Positions 9,466 to 19,127 of a DNA stretch of 64,000 nucleotides are shown here, one piece after another (position 1 is the first letter of the stretch; each line of letters opens with the position of its first letter). A model generated the notes under the pieces. That model worked only from the letters and a program-made list of their open reading frames with translations. It did no database searches and was not told where the DNA came from. The stretch is from contig CALSOO010000004.1 in the NCBI GenBank assembly GCA_943787985.1, positions 682,001 through 746,000 on the forward strand, given 5' to 3'. The DNA is from an uncultured Paracoccaceae bacterium (GTDB lineage Bacteria > Pseudomonadota > Alphaproteobacteria > Rhodobacterales > Rhodobacteraceae). Made by a program: the position numbers and the translations under genes.

Positions 9466-12400
9466 GGGTACGCCGAAACCACTGCGCGCAACATCATGCG
9501 CCCTGTTGTGGCGGGGGACGAAGCGGGGGGGCGGATTGATGTGCTGGCGGTCAACCACTTCAACCGCTTTTTGCAGACCCAATACGGCAGGCATTTGCTC
9601 AGTGTCGAGGGCTTGCCCAAACGCATCGGGCAAGGCGAAGCGCCAAGCACAAGTGCCACCAAATCCTTTCCCAAGATCGAAGGCGAGCGCCAGAAAAAGC
9701 TGATTGAACACGCGAACCTGCTGACAGTAGCAGTGCCTGAGGTCGACCTTGGGAAAATGGCCCGCACCTATGGCATGGGCCTGTTGGCCGCCCCGGTGAC
9801 GGGTGGGTTGTCGATGACGGTCGCTGTCGGAGCGGTCGGGTATCAGGCTATCAATTCAATCCCGAGCGCCAGCGATGCAGCCACCGCCCTTGCCATGCCG
9901 TGGCCCGGCCCTTTGGCGATGGATGCGGTTTGGCAACAATTGCCCGAGGCCCAAGCCCCGAGTGCGCAAGCGCGCATTGCCAAACAGGTGGCAACGGCCA
10001 TCAACCCCAATTGGGCCAAACTGCTCAAGCTGTTTTCAACCAGCGAAACCGAAGCTGCCTCGGCCAAGGCTGATCTGGTAACGGACGCAGCATGGGCATG
10101 GGGGATCAATGACGGGGCCGTCGCCAAGTTGGCGCAATCGTTTTCCCCGACAGAGCTGGCCTTGTTGGAGCCTTCCCAGCTCAAAGCGATGAGCGCATCG
10201 ATCAAGAGTAATCTCAGCAAAACCGAGTTCGAGATCGCGCAAGCCTATATCGATGGCAACCCTGCGCGCGCCGCTGCGGTGCGCCTTGAGGATGCACTGG
10301 TGGAAATGCGGCGTACTGGCGACACGGCCGTGGCCGCGTTCGGTGTCAAGGCCGACCAGATTTTGCGCGCAGAAATGGAGAATGCCAGCACCTCCGGTTT
10401 CGTGTGCAATGCCATGCTGCAACAGATGACCGACCAGATGTATGTGGAAATGGCGGCACGCATTCCCGAACCGGGGCAGGCGCGGTCCGAGCCCATCACA
10501 GGGGCTGCCGCCCCGGGTGCGGTGGGCACATCGACCCACACAGCTGCAACGGGTGCGACGGCGCAGGCGTATTCAAACCCGCACAATACAGACAAAGGGC
10601 CAGATGTGGCCACGCGCCATAGTGCCTTGCAATCTGACGCCAACGCCCGCGCCAATGTGACCCCCAACGCCCAAAGCGTGAAGGATGCCAAGCTTAGGGT
10701 TCTGGGCCATGTGACGCGTGACTATGTCCAGTTCAATACGATGTATTCATTGGCCTTTGATGGCGGGCAGGACGATTGGCTGGCCGAGGATATTGCCCGC
10801 CTGAGCGGCACCAAAAATGCGTATGCCTTTCAGCTGAGTGACACGCGGCGCATTCAGGGGGACATGATCTTTGACACGATGAGCGCTGACAATCGCACGA
10901 TGATTGAAGCCTACATCATGAACGGCCCCACATCCCCCGAGTACAAAGACGCCAAAGCGGCCAGTACGTTCAACACGGCCAACCAAAGTGTTTTTGGAAC
11001 CTCCGAGGCAGAAGTGATTGCGGTTGTTCAAGAGGCGGGCAGCCAACAGCTTTATGAAGCGCGCGACCTCTATCAACGCTTGCAAGCCGCGCCAAACCCC
11101 GACCCGGTCAAGGTGCAGGACGCACGCCGCAGGATGCAAGCGGCCCAAGACGCCCAAGACCGTAAAATCATGGCGCTGGCGCGCAACCTGGGCGGTGAGG
11201 AAGAAGGCGAGGCGCTGACGCTGGAGGTGGCGCGCACCCGTGTGTCCGAGCGCGTCAATCAAATCGCCAAAAGCTTCGATCCGTCGATGGCAGGGATCGG
11301 GGAGGAATTGATCCGCGAAGGCCGGATGAACCTCGCGGTGGGGGCCAATGCGGCCACGTCTGGCATGGGCACTTACGATGATTTGCTCATGCACGTGACC
11401 TCTTCGCGCACGCGCTCTGATCTGGCAGGCTTCCAGATTGACCGCGCGGCTCTGGGCGTTGGCCCCGGCAACTTGGATTTTTGGACAGAGACGTCGGGCG
11501 ATCAAGCACAAAAGCTTGAAATCAATCTGATGGGTATCCCCGAAAACGACCGTCAGCGCATGGAAGTCGCTAATGTGCAGACCCGCCATGATGCCCATGA
11601 CGGTACAGGGTTTATTGCCAATGTGACCATGGCAGACACATGGCAAAAAGAGCAGATGTTGCAGTCCCATGCCGCGATGGGAGCACGTGCACGCACTGCT
11701 TTGGACGCCTATATTGCGGCCCACCCGGATGAGGTCATCCCGCCCGAAATTCGCGCGTTGACGGGCGCGCAACTGATGCCTTTGGGGGGTGAAATCCATC
11801 CCTTTGTCGACAAGTTGATGGATGCTGACGGCAACCTGATCGGGGCGGGTCCGACCTTGGGGATGTTGATGTCGGAGTCCCAGGTCGCCAACACCGCCTA
11901 TCGCAGTGAAATAGCGCGACAGGAGGCGTTCTTTACCGCAGGAATAACCGCGCTGACCATTGCTGCGTCCGTGCTTTTGCTGCTCATTCCGGGGGTCAAT
12001 GTGGTGGCTGCCGGCATTTTGGTGGCTCTTGTGGGAGGGGCTGCAACCATCGCGGTCAAGGCCGGCATGCGCGGGGATCGCTACGGGTGGGAAGAAGCTG
12101 CCGTTGATGTGGCCAAAACCGGCATAGAGGCGGCGATGGGCGGGATCGGCGGAGCGCTGGGCGGCGCTGTCAAAGCGGGAACGCCTGTGCTGGGCACAAT
12201 CGCCAAGGTCGGGAGCAAGATCAACGGCGCCTTTGGCAAGCTGGGCGGCACTTTGGGCAAGGCAAGCGCGGCGGCTGTGCGCGAGGGGATCACATCCTCT
12301 GTGAGCGGGGTCGCAAACACGGCACTTGATGACAGGATCTGGTCCAAAGGCACCAGTGCGGGCTTGGGCGAATTGTTCAAAGCAGGCACGCGCGGGGCGG

Positions 12401-15400
12401 TCACGGGGGCATTGAGCGGTGGCCTGTCTGAGGGCATCAGCCAAGGATTGACGCGGCGCATGACCCCGGGGTTGCCGGAGGGTGTGGATGCCACGCAGTT
12501 GTCCCGTTTGGGCGCGCGCCTTGGCCCGGCCGGGCGGGATGCATTGCAAGAGGCCGTCAGCGGGACGGCGGGCACCTTGTCATCGGAAACCGCCAACATT
12601 TTGTTTGATCTGTCCGAGGGCAAAGCCAAATTCAATCTGGCCGATCTCGCACTGCGGTTGGGCAAGGCAGGGTTCAAGGACTTCATCACGTCAGGGGTCA
12701 AGGCAGGCATTAAAAACCAGTTCAAAGCGACCTATTTGGCGCAGCGCGACCGGATTATGCGCGACAGCGCGGAGGTCAGCCCGTCAGATGCAAAATTCCT
12801 GCGCAAACTGGCGATCTCGGCGGGCATGGAAACCTATGGCAAGGACACCTCCAATCCGCATGCCAAAGATGCCTCTGCGCGCTTTACGTCAGACAGCGCG
12901 TTTCATCAGGAGTTGTTGGCGTCGCGCGCCGCGTTCCGGAATTTGCCACCCGATTTGCAAGCGCATGCTGCGGGAATGTCGTATCAGCATATCGCAGCCT
13001 TGGGGCAATTGCGCGAAACAGGCGCTGACGGGTATCAGGGGGATCCGAAGGACCTGAGCCTTGATCTGGCGACCACCTATCCTGACATGAACGTAAAATC
13101 GCTGTTGCAAGCTGTGGGGCGGGTGCGCGGCGCGGACAAGCAGGTGGCACATCACCGTCGGATGGCGGCACAAAAACGCCAAGGGGTGCAAAGCCGTACG
13201 CGTAAACGTCTAACGTCGAGCCTGCCGCCCGAGGTGCGCGCGCAACTGTCTGATTTGCCTGTGGGCGAGCTGTCCAAGCTTCCCTTGGCTTTGCAGCGCC
13301 GCGCCGCGCAGATGATTGCAGAGGGGGAGGATGCCACGGGTATCGCACGGCTTTTGCAAGAGGCCGAAACGGTGCGTACGGATGCGCCAGTGGACCGTGC
13401 CATTCTGCGTGAGCAACTGGAAGGGTTGATTGCCGCGCACCCGATAGCGCAAGCTGGCGCTGCCCAAAAAACAGCTCAGCAGCGCACCGCGTTGGCAGAT
13501 GCGCTGCCCCCTGAATTGGGCAAAGCCGTTGGACGCCTGAGCGCCAAAGAGGCCGCTTTTGTGCACCGTGTTTTACATTCAGAAGATGCGCCAAGCGCCA
13601 AAGTGCTTGCGCATTTGGAAAACATCTTTGTCCGCCATGTGGGCACGGATGCGCGCGCAGATTTTACGCTGGATATCATCAATGCCCAGACCCGTGTTCA
13701 TAAATCCGCACGCGACAGCCGCCGCACTGTGCGCGCCAAGCGCGCGGATGTGATGGCACATGTGCCAAAGGCGTTGCGGGACACGATGGGGCACTTGGGC
13801 GAGAGTGATTTACTGGCCGTGGCCTTTGCACAGGCCGGCACAGTGCCGCTGGGGGACGCGCAGATCACCCGAATGATCGCGCGTGCACAAAAAGAAGCCC
13901 CTGAGACCAACGGCGCAGCTTTGGAAAAAGCCATCCGCAAAACCATACGACGCTCTGCGCGCACCCGCCCGTTTTATGAACGCGTTGCCCAAAGACGGGC
14001 GTTGATATCGTTTGTTCCCAAACACATGCGCGGCGCGGTGCGCCGGACGCCGATCTTGTCCGTGCCCGATCACATGTTTGCGGCCTACGTCAAAAGTCAC
14101 GCTGACGGCACGGTCACAGCGCAGGATCAAGCGGTGACACTGCGGTTGAACGGGCAGGTGGTGATCGTTGTGCGCGACGGCGCGCCCGGTCATGTGCTGC
14201 GCGAAGAAGGTTATCATGTTTTGCAAATGCGCGATCCGAACTGGGACGCGCGTCTATCGCAACTGGACGAAGAGACGATGCAAATGTGGCCTAGCCTGCC
14301 CGCCGCACGCAAAGTGGCCTTGGCGCGCATTGCGATTGATGCAGAAATAGACGCACATCATGCAATGCTGGCCGGCCTTGACGCACGAGGTGTGCGTGCT
14401 GTGTTTGGACGACAGAAACGTCAGATTGCGCATGAAACCACGCTTGCAGAGTCGCGACTGGAGTCTTTGATGCGCCGATCTCAGGAACTTTCAGGACTGA
14501 GCGCCACAAGCTTGCGGGCCATGGATGCAGGGCTTGGTCAGACCCCTGCATGGCTGGCGCAACCCGCGCGATTGTTTGCAAAAACCAAGACAAACAAGGG
14601 GGCAGATGCCGAAACCCAGACACCCGCGAAAAAGCCCGTAACCGTAGAGCAGGCCAAAGCCGATCTGGAAAGCACGTTGGATGCGTTTGATCAGAACCTC
14701 AAAACAAAGCACCAACATGGTGTCGATCCTGAGCCATTTGTCGCACAAATCCGCACCCATTTGGAGACAGCGCAAAATACGCATCGCATCGAGGCGCTCA
14801 GTGCCCTGACCGATCGGTATGTGGCCATGATCAACTCGACCACCGGTGCGCCGAACACCAAAAAATACGCCCAAGCCCTTACGGTTGCTGCCAGCGTTGT
14901 GGCCAGTATGCAAAGTGACAATCTGTTGAATGTCATGAGCAAACTCATGCTGCCCCACGCAGACAATTCCTTTAACACGACCGAGATTATGGGCACTTGG
15001 GCCCGTCTTACTGCGGTTTTGGGGGTCGATCGCGCGTTTGCCGACAGTGCCAAAGGGGACGCTGTTGCGGCGGCCTTGTCTTTGGCCTTGGCCGACGGGA
15101 AGGCGTACAAGGGGCAAAACAAGTCTTCGGGCGTCATGATCTCGAAGGAATACGCCAGCTTGATCAAGCACATCAGCGGCGGTGCGCATTGGGATCGCCA
15201 AAAGATCGGCCAAGTGATTGATGCAATGCGCATGCATTATGAAGAGGACGCGCAAGCAGGCTTGTTCAAAGATAGTAAAACGCGTGCTGCAGTGCGCGCT
15301 GCGGTCTCTCATTTGGCGGGTGGCGTGAACGCCAGCAACGTTGACCCCGAGGGCAAATCCATTGAGGCCTCGACTTTGGGCGTATTCTTTGGCGCCAACG

Positions 15401-17508
15401 GAAAAATTTCGCCTGACGCGCGCCAAGCTCTGGTGTCCACCCTTGGTGCGTCCTTGGGGGGCGCGCTGAAGGGGTCGGCGGTGCAACCACCAAACGGGCT
15501 GGTGCAAGCGATGACCCATGCCAGAGGGGGCCAGGATGGATTGCTTCACGATGTGATCAGCAACTATGTTCAGGGTCGTCCGTTGGACGGGGCGGTCAAT
15601 ACAAAAGGGCTGAGTGACGCTGATAAAGTGCGGATCAAGAACCTGACGGAAGTGGCCAAATCCTTGGGTGGCGCATTTGAAGATGCAAGTTTTGTTATCC
15701 CAGGCAGCGCACCTCGCCCCAAAGGGGAGGCGTCGGGGGAGGGAAGCGACGCTTTCAAGGTTCCGGATGCAGACATCGCGCGGCTTTTGTTCTTTACCGA
15801 TCAGATGATGCACTCGGAGACCGTGCGGGATCAATTGCAAGCCCAGTTTGGTTTGTCCTCTTTGGAAGGCGCGGATTTCGCGCGCCTGATTGCGCGCGAT
15901 GAGAGCGACGCCAAGATAACAGCGCCCGAAATCTACAATGCGATTACGGTGCTGCATGACTATGTGATGTATGACACTGACGACATGTCGGGCTTTGCCT
16001 TGAGTGCGTTGCGCACAGGGGGGCACCCCAACGACAAGGCCGCGTTTGAGTTGATGCAGCGCGGCAGTGACGGCGCGTTTGAAAAATCCGGGTCGTTGTT
16101 GGAAACGTCTGTGCAAAATTATGCAGCCCGGGCCAATGCCGATGACGCACGCAAAGCCAAGCTGTTGCTGGACCTCGGGGAAGAGACCAAAGTCACAATC
16201 GAGAAACGGCTGGCCCAAAAAGCTGCCAAACGGGAACTTGCCGGTTCGGACAGTGATCGTGCAACTGAAAAAGTATCAACCGGCCAAAAGCTGCGACGCC
16301 GTCATACCAAAACCAATTTGGCGCACGCATTCACGGCCACGACTTTGGAAATGACGGGCAGCAGCCTTGGCCAACTGATGAAGGTGGCTTCCAAAGTCGC
16401 TGGCGTTGTCATGAAGCCGGGCACTGCGACGTTGCGCAACAGCGTGTCTCCTTATGCGTTGATCCGGATGCTTGATGCAGACGGCGACATTTACAAGTCG
16501 GTTGTTTACATGATGCAAGGCTCCGGCGAAGGGGACGACCGCGTTTTGAGTCCCTTCATTTTAATGAAATTTGTCGTCCAGCGGATCAAAGGCACTGATG
16601 ACTTGAAAACCTCCCACCTTGCTGGCGAAAGCTATCCCATGGTGGCAAAAAAGCTGGTTGACCGGATTTTGAGCATTCCGGGCATGAAGCTTGAGGACGT
16701 CGATACGTTTGCCCGTTTGATCGCGTTGTTGGCTGACAATGATCAGGTTAAAACAGTCGACCGGCCGTCCTTGATGAAACGAACCGAGGATATGACAGAC
16801 GCGGAAATGATCCAACACTACGATGCCATGAACAAAGGCAACCCCGAGGATCGCGTGGATGAAATGTTACATCTTGTGGCGCATATTCTCGGAGGGTCCG
16901 AAGCGAACCGTGATGAAAAGTCCATTGGAACACTGTTGATCGCGTTGACAGCAGGTGCGCATTTGCGGGCGGTGGGGTCAGACACGGATGGTCAAAGCCG
17001 CCCCGTCATGCCTGTCGATTATATTTTCGGGCACCATATGTACCGCTCAGGTCGTCTTGGGCCGTTCAAGGATTTCTACGAAGACCCCAAGGCGTCGGGT
17101 GCCGGAAGCGATGACGCGACGCATAAATCCAAGGCAAAAGTTGACACACACGCGGCTCACAAAGGTGCTGTGCGGGCGTTCTTGAAACCGAATTTGCAGC
17201 ACTTTATCGACAATTCCAGCGGCCTCGCCTCGTTCACCAAGATGGATTATTTAAAAGCAAAAGCTGCCGCAAATGCCGCCATGCGTGCCCAAAGCCAGGA
17301 CGCGATTGACGCGTTGGAGCCGGCTGGCGCGCACTCTATTATCAAACGCGACGCGGCTTTGGTTGATCTTGCCATCCAGATCGTGGACCAGTTGAATCTT
17401 GCGGACGGATTGGCCGTTGAAGACATGAGCGCTGCCGAGATCGAAGCGGCAAAGTTCGACATTTTCGCCGGTCTGGCGAGAGAGATGTTCAAGCTAAAGG
17501 ATGAATAG
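9466..17508 (+). CDS. Main body of giant eCIS-associated protein (putative cargo/toxin)
   Basis: Open from directly after the TAG; 2670 residues if started at ATG 9496, which lacks a Shine-Dalgarno. Numbered on the joined reading (codon 1 at 7501), a long hydrophobic stretch lies at about 1483-1520, followed by a Gly/Ala-rich amphipathic region to about 1600; together they could be a membrane-inserting segment. At 2231-2242 lies HVLREEGYHVLQ. Its REExxHVLQ resembles the HExxHVVQ zinc motif of DUF4157 (eCIS core) proteins, with the first His replaced by Glu 2235. The remainder is helical and Ala-rich. No cysteine-rich or secretion signals are visible. Its size, position at the end of the operon and pore-like region suggest an effector or carrier loaded by the injection system. 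This is inference; I cannot name a toxic domain. Confidence 0.8.
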   Translation, partial: GYAETTARNIMRPVVAGDEAGGRIDVLAVNHFNRFLQTQYGRHLLSVEGLPKRIGQGEAPSTSATKSFPKIEGERQKKLIEHANLLTVAVPEVDLGKMARTYGMGLLAAPVTGGLSMTVAVGAVGYQAINSIPSASDAATALAMPWPGPLAMDAVWQQLPEAQAPSAQARIAKQVATAINPNWAKLLKLFSTSETEAASAKADLVTDAAWAWGINDGAVAKLAQSFSPTELALLEPSQLKAMSASIKSNLSKTEFEIAQAYIDGNPARAAAVRLEDALVEMRRTGDTAVAAFGVKADQILRAEMENASTSGFVCNAMLQQMTDQMYVEMAARIPEPGQARSEPITGAAAPGAVGTSTHTAATGATAQAYSNPHNTDKGPDVATRHSALQSDANARANVTPNAQSVKDAKLRVLGHVTRDYVQFNTMYSLAFDGGQDDWLAEDIARLSGTKNAYAFQLSDTRRIQGDMIFDTMSADNRTMIEAYIMNGPTSPEYKDAKAASTFNTANQSVFGTSEAEVIAVVQEAGSQQLYEARDLYQRLQAAPNPDPVKVQDARRRMQAAQDAQDRKIMALARNLGGEEEGEALTLEVARTRVSERVNQIAKSFDPSMAGIGEELIREGRMNLAVGANAATSGMGTYDDLLMHVTSSRTRSDLAGFQIDRAALGVGPGNLDFWTETSGDQAQKLEINLMGIPENDRQRMEVANVQTRHDAHDGTGFIANVTMADTWQKEQMLQSHAAMGARARTALDAYIAAHPDEVIPPEIRALTGAQLMPLGGEIHPFVDKLMDADGNLIGAGPTLGMLMSESQVANTAYRSEIARQEAFFTAGITALTIAASVLLLLIPGVNVVAAGILVALVGGAATIAVKAGMRGDRYGWEEAAVDVAKTGIEAAMGGIGGALGGAVKAGTPVLGTIAKVGSKINGAFGKLGGTLGKASAAAVREGITSSVSGVANTALDDRIWSKGTSAGLGELFKAGTRGAVTGALSGGLSEGISQGLTRRMTPGLPEGVDATQLSRLGARLGPAGRDALQEAVSGTAGTLSSETANILFDLSEGKAKFNLADLALRLGKAGFKDFITSGVKAGIKNQFKATYLAQRDRIMRDSAEVSPSDAKFLRKLAISAGMETYGKDTSNPHAKDASARFTSDSAFHQELLASRAAFRNLPPDLQAHAAGMSYQHIAALGQLRETGADGYQGDPKDLSLDLATTYPDMNVKSLLQAVGRVRGADKQVAHHRRMAAQKRQGVQSRTRKRLTSSLPPEVRAQLSDLPVGELSKLPLALQRRAAQMIAEGEDATGIARLLQEAETVRTDAPVDRAILREQLEGLIAAHPIAQAGAAQKTAQQRTALADALPPELGKAVGRLSAKEAAFVHRVLHSEDAPSAKVLAHLENIFVRHVGTDARADFTLDIINAQTRVHKSARDSRRTVRAKRADVMAHVPKALRDTMGHLGESDLLAVAFAQAGTVPLGDAQITRMIARAQKEAPETNGAALEKAIRKTIRRSARTRPFYERVAQRRALISFVPKHMRGAVRRTPILSVPDHMFAAYVKSHADGTVTAQDQAVTLRLNGQVVIVVRDGAPGHVLREEGYHVLQMRDPNWDARLSQLDEETMQMWPSLPAARKVALARIAIDAEIDAHHAMLAGLDARGVRAVFGRQKRQIAHETTLAESRLESLMRRSQELSGLSATSLRAMDAGLGQTPAWLAQPARLFAKTKTNKGADAETQTPAKKPVTVEQAKADLESTLDAFDQNLKTKHQHGVDPEPFVAQIRTHLETAQNTHRIEALSALTDRYVAMINSTTGAPNTKKYAQALTVAASVVASMQSDNLLNVMSKLMLPHADNSFNTTEIMGTWARLTAVLGVDRAFADSAKGDAVAAALSLALADGKAYKGQNKSSGVMISKEYASLIKHISGGAHWDRQKIGQVIDAMRMHYEEDAQAGLFKDSKTRAAVRAAVSHLAGGVNASNVDPEGKSIEASTLGVFFGANGKISPDARQALVSTLGASLGGALKGSAVQPPNGLVQAMTHARGGQDGLLHDVISNYVQGRPLDGAVNTKGLSDADKVRIKNLTEVAKSLGGAFEDASFVIPGSAPRPKGEASGEGSDAFKVPDADIARLLFFTDQMMHSETVRDQLQAQFGLSSLEGADFARLIARDESDAKITAPEIYNAITVLHDYVMYDTDDMSGFALSALRTGGHPNDKAAFELMQRGSDGAFEKSGSLLETSVQNYAARANADDARKAKLLLDLGEETKVTIEKRLAQKAAKRELAGSDSDRATEKVSTGQKLRRRHTKTNLAHAFTATTLEMTGSSLGQLMKVASKVAGVVMKPGTATLRNSVSPYALIRMLDADGDIYKSVVYMMQGSGEGDDRVLSPFILMKFVVQRIKGTDDLKTSHLAGESYPMVAKKLVDRILSIPGMKLEDVDTFARLIALLADNDQVKTVDRPSLMKRTEDMTDAEMIQHYDAMNKGNPEDRVDEMLHLVAHILGGSEANRDEKSIGTLLIALTAGAHLRAVGSDTDGQSRPVMPVDYIFGHHMYRSGRLGPFKDFYEDPKASGAGSDDATHKSKAKVDTHAAHKGAVRAFLKPNLQHFIDNSSGLASFTKMDYLKAKAAANAAMRAQSQDAIDALEPAGAHSIIKRDAALVDLAIQIVDQLNLADGLAVEDMSAAEIEAAKFDIFAGLAREMFKLKDE

Positions 17509-17516
17509 GCGCTCAA

Positions 17517-18320
17517 ATGACCCCTAGTCTCGACTATTTCACCCTTTGGGGCCCTGATGCACGCGGTGCGTTTGGCGTTGTCCACGTGTCATCAGGTGAC
17601 ACTGCGACGGCGCGTGTTGTCTGGAATGAAGATGTGGCACAGGCATGGCGTGCTGTGCGCTTGCCGGAAGGTGCGGTATTTTCTGCCTCCTCCCGATTGC
17701 TCGGGGCGCTGGAGCGGTCTGTGGATCAGTCGAGTGCTCCGACCGATCGACAAGCTGCAGCGCTTTTTGTGGCAGTGCAGCCGATGTCTGACAAACTGTC
17801 TTTGTGGGGGATGAACGATCCGGATGAGGCGGTGATGTTGCTGCGGTGTTTGGCCAATCTGAGAGATCACATTGATTTGTTGCCGGATGCGCGCTCCTGT
17901 CCGGTTCATGTAAACGTTGATGCGCCAGACAAAAGTTACGGAACCCATGCGATTGTGAGCCGTAACGGGGACGAAATTGGCGTCCATATCGCGGCAACAG
18001 AACAGCATTTGCGCCGCATTTACGAATTTGGCTTCTCTGGAGCAGGGCCGCTTGATTTTACCATGTTCCATGCGGGATGCGGTCCAAGCGATCATTGGGT
18101 TGCCGGTGCTCTTTGCGACATCACAGGACAAGCTTTGCTCCCGGTGATCTCTCAATACGACGATGGTGCGTCCCGACCTATGTCTGGGACATCGGCGTGT
18201 CTGATGGCGGCAGTGATGACAGGAATGGTAGGGTTTTTGAAAACCGGAGCAACCGAATGGTGGGCGCTGCAAACCCCGCGCGGTCTGTTTGTCGTGGACA
18301 GCGAAGCCGTTGTGTTGTGA
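17517..18320 (+). CDS. Uncharacterised 267-aa protein after the giant gene
   Basis: It starts 8 bases after the giant gene's stop and is the last gene of the operon. Cytoplasmic by appearance: no signal peptide or membrane helix, though residues 220-240 (SACLMAAVMTGMVGFL) are moderately hydrophobic. The sequence is mixed alpha/beta and I recognise no domain. Its place directly behind a putative toxin would suit an immunity protein, chaperone or cargo adaptor, but nothing in the sequence shows which. A stem-loop (ACGGT-TTCC-ACCGT) straddles its stop codon. Confidence 0.72.
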   Translation: MTPSLDYFTLWGPDARGAFGVVHVSSGDTATARVVWNEDVAQAWRAVRLPEGAVFSASSRLLGALERSVDQSSAPTDRQAAALFVAVQPMSDKLSLWGMNDPDEAVMLLRCLANLRDHIDLLPDARSCPVHVNVDAPDKSYGTHAIVSRNGDEIGVHIAATEQHLRRIYEFGFSGAGPLDFTMFHAGCGPSDHWVAGALCDITGQALLPVISQYDDGASRPMSGTSACLMAAVMTGMVGFLKTGATEWWALQTPRGLFVVDSEAVVL

Positions 18321-18393
18321 CGGTTTCCACCGTTGAAGTGGCGGCATTGCGATTGTCATCACCTGCATGACATGAGATGCCTTCGCGCGAAGG
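18320..18393 (+). promoter_or_regulatory. Two small stem-loops ahead of the tungstate transporter
   Basis: ACGGT (18320-18324) can pair with ACCGT (18329-18333) around a TTCC loop. CCTTCGCGCGAAGG (18380-18393) is a perfect 14-base palindrome, about 30 bases ahead of the tupB start. Neither is followed by a T-run, so they are not obvious terminators. The second could be part of a leader structure or an operator for a regulator of tungstate/molybdate uptake. I looked for a molybdenum-cofactor riboswitch and could not match its conserved core. Confidence 0.35.
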
Positions 18394-18422
18394 TGATGCG
18401 CGCAGCAAGGTAGGCAAGGACC

Positions 18423-19127
18423 ATGAATGAGATTGCACAAGGGGTTGAGGCGGCCTTTTGGTTGCTCGTGACCTTTGATCGCGATCTGGCAGAGATTGCG
18501 CTGCGCTCGCTTCAGGTGACGGTAACGGCTGTGCTGATTGCGTCTTTGATTGGACTGCCGTTTGGCGCATGGTTGGCGGTACGCCGGTTTCGCTATCGCC
18601 GCTTGGCCATTGCTGTCCTGAATGCTTTGATGGGGTTGCCGCCCGTGGTCGTGGGGTTGATCGTTTACCTGTTGTTGTCGCGCTCTGGTCCCTTCGGGGT
18701 GTTGGGGTTGTTGTTCACGCCGACGGCGATGATCATTGCGCAGGTGATCATCGTGGCACCTCTCATCGCGTCGATTGCCCATCAATCCACCCGCGAGTTA
18801 TGGGCCGAGTACCATGATCTGCTGATTTCTTTGAACGCAAGCCGGTGGCAACGCATCAAAACGCTGTTGTGGGACGGGCGGCGTGCATTGATCACAGCCG
18901 CACTGGCGGGTTTCGGGCGCGGCATCGGAGAGGTCGGCGCGATCATGATCGTGGGCGGCAATATCGATCACGCCACCCGCGTTCTGACCACGGCCATCGC
19001 GCTGGAAACGGGAAAAGGTGACTTTGCCTTGGCGCTGGGCCTTGGTTTTGTCCTGATCGGATTGGCGTTGGCTGTGAACATTGCGACCCACATGTTGAGC
19101 CGGACGGAACGGGAGGGCAAATGGTGA
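18423..19127 (+). CDS. tupB: Tungstate ABC transporter permease TupB
   Basis: 234 residues with five to six hydrophobic helices. The EAA-like cytoplasmic loop typical of MetI-fold permeases is visible as ELWAEYHDLLISLNASRWQRIKTLLWDGRR (about 130-155), followed by AALAGFGRGIGEVGAIMIVGGN. This pattern (GRxIGEVGAxMIVGGNI) is characteristic of the TupB/WtpB branch that moves tungstate or molybdate. It forms the membrane channel with the ATPase and binding protein encoded directly downstream. The stop overlaps the tupC start by seven bases, so translation is likely coupled. Gene order here is permease, ATPase, binding protein. Confidence 0.88.
   Translation: MNEIAQGVEAAFWLLVTFDRDLAEIALRSLQVTVTAVLIASLIGLPFGAWLAVRRFRYRRLAIAVLNALMGLPPVVVGLIVYLLLSRSGPFGVLGLLFTPTAMIIAQVIIVAPLIASIAHQSTRELWAEYHDLLISLNASRWQRIKTLLWDGRRALITAALAGFGRGIGEVGAIMIVGGNIDHATRVLTTAIALETGKGDFALALGLGFVLIGLALAVNIATHMLSRTEREGKW

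Noticed and set aside
10747..12549. 600-codon minus-strand open frame opposite the giant gene
   Set aside because: Shadow frame rich in His, Arg and Gly with no ribosome site or recognisable motif; the plus-strand frame is continuous.
18320..18422. Molybdenum-cofactor or tungsten-cofactor riboswitch ahead of tupBCA
   Set aside because: Only short stems are present; I could not match the conserved core, and the space is small.
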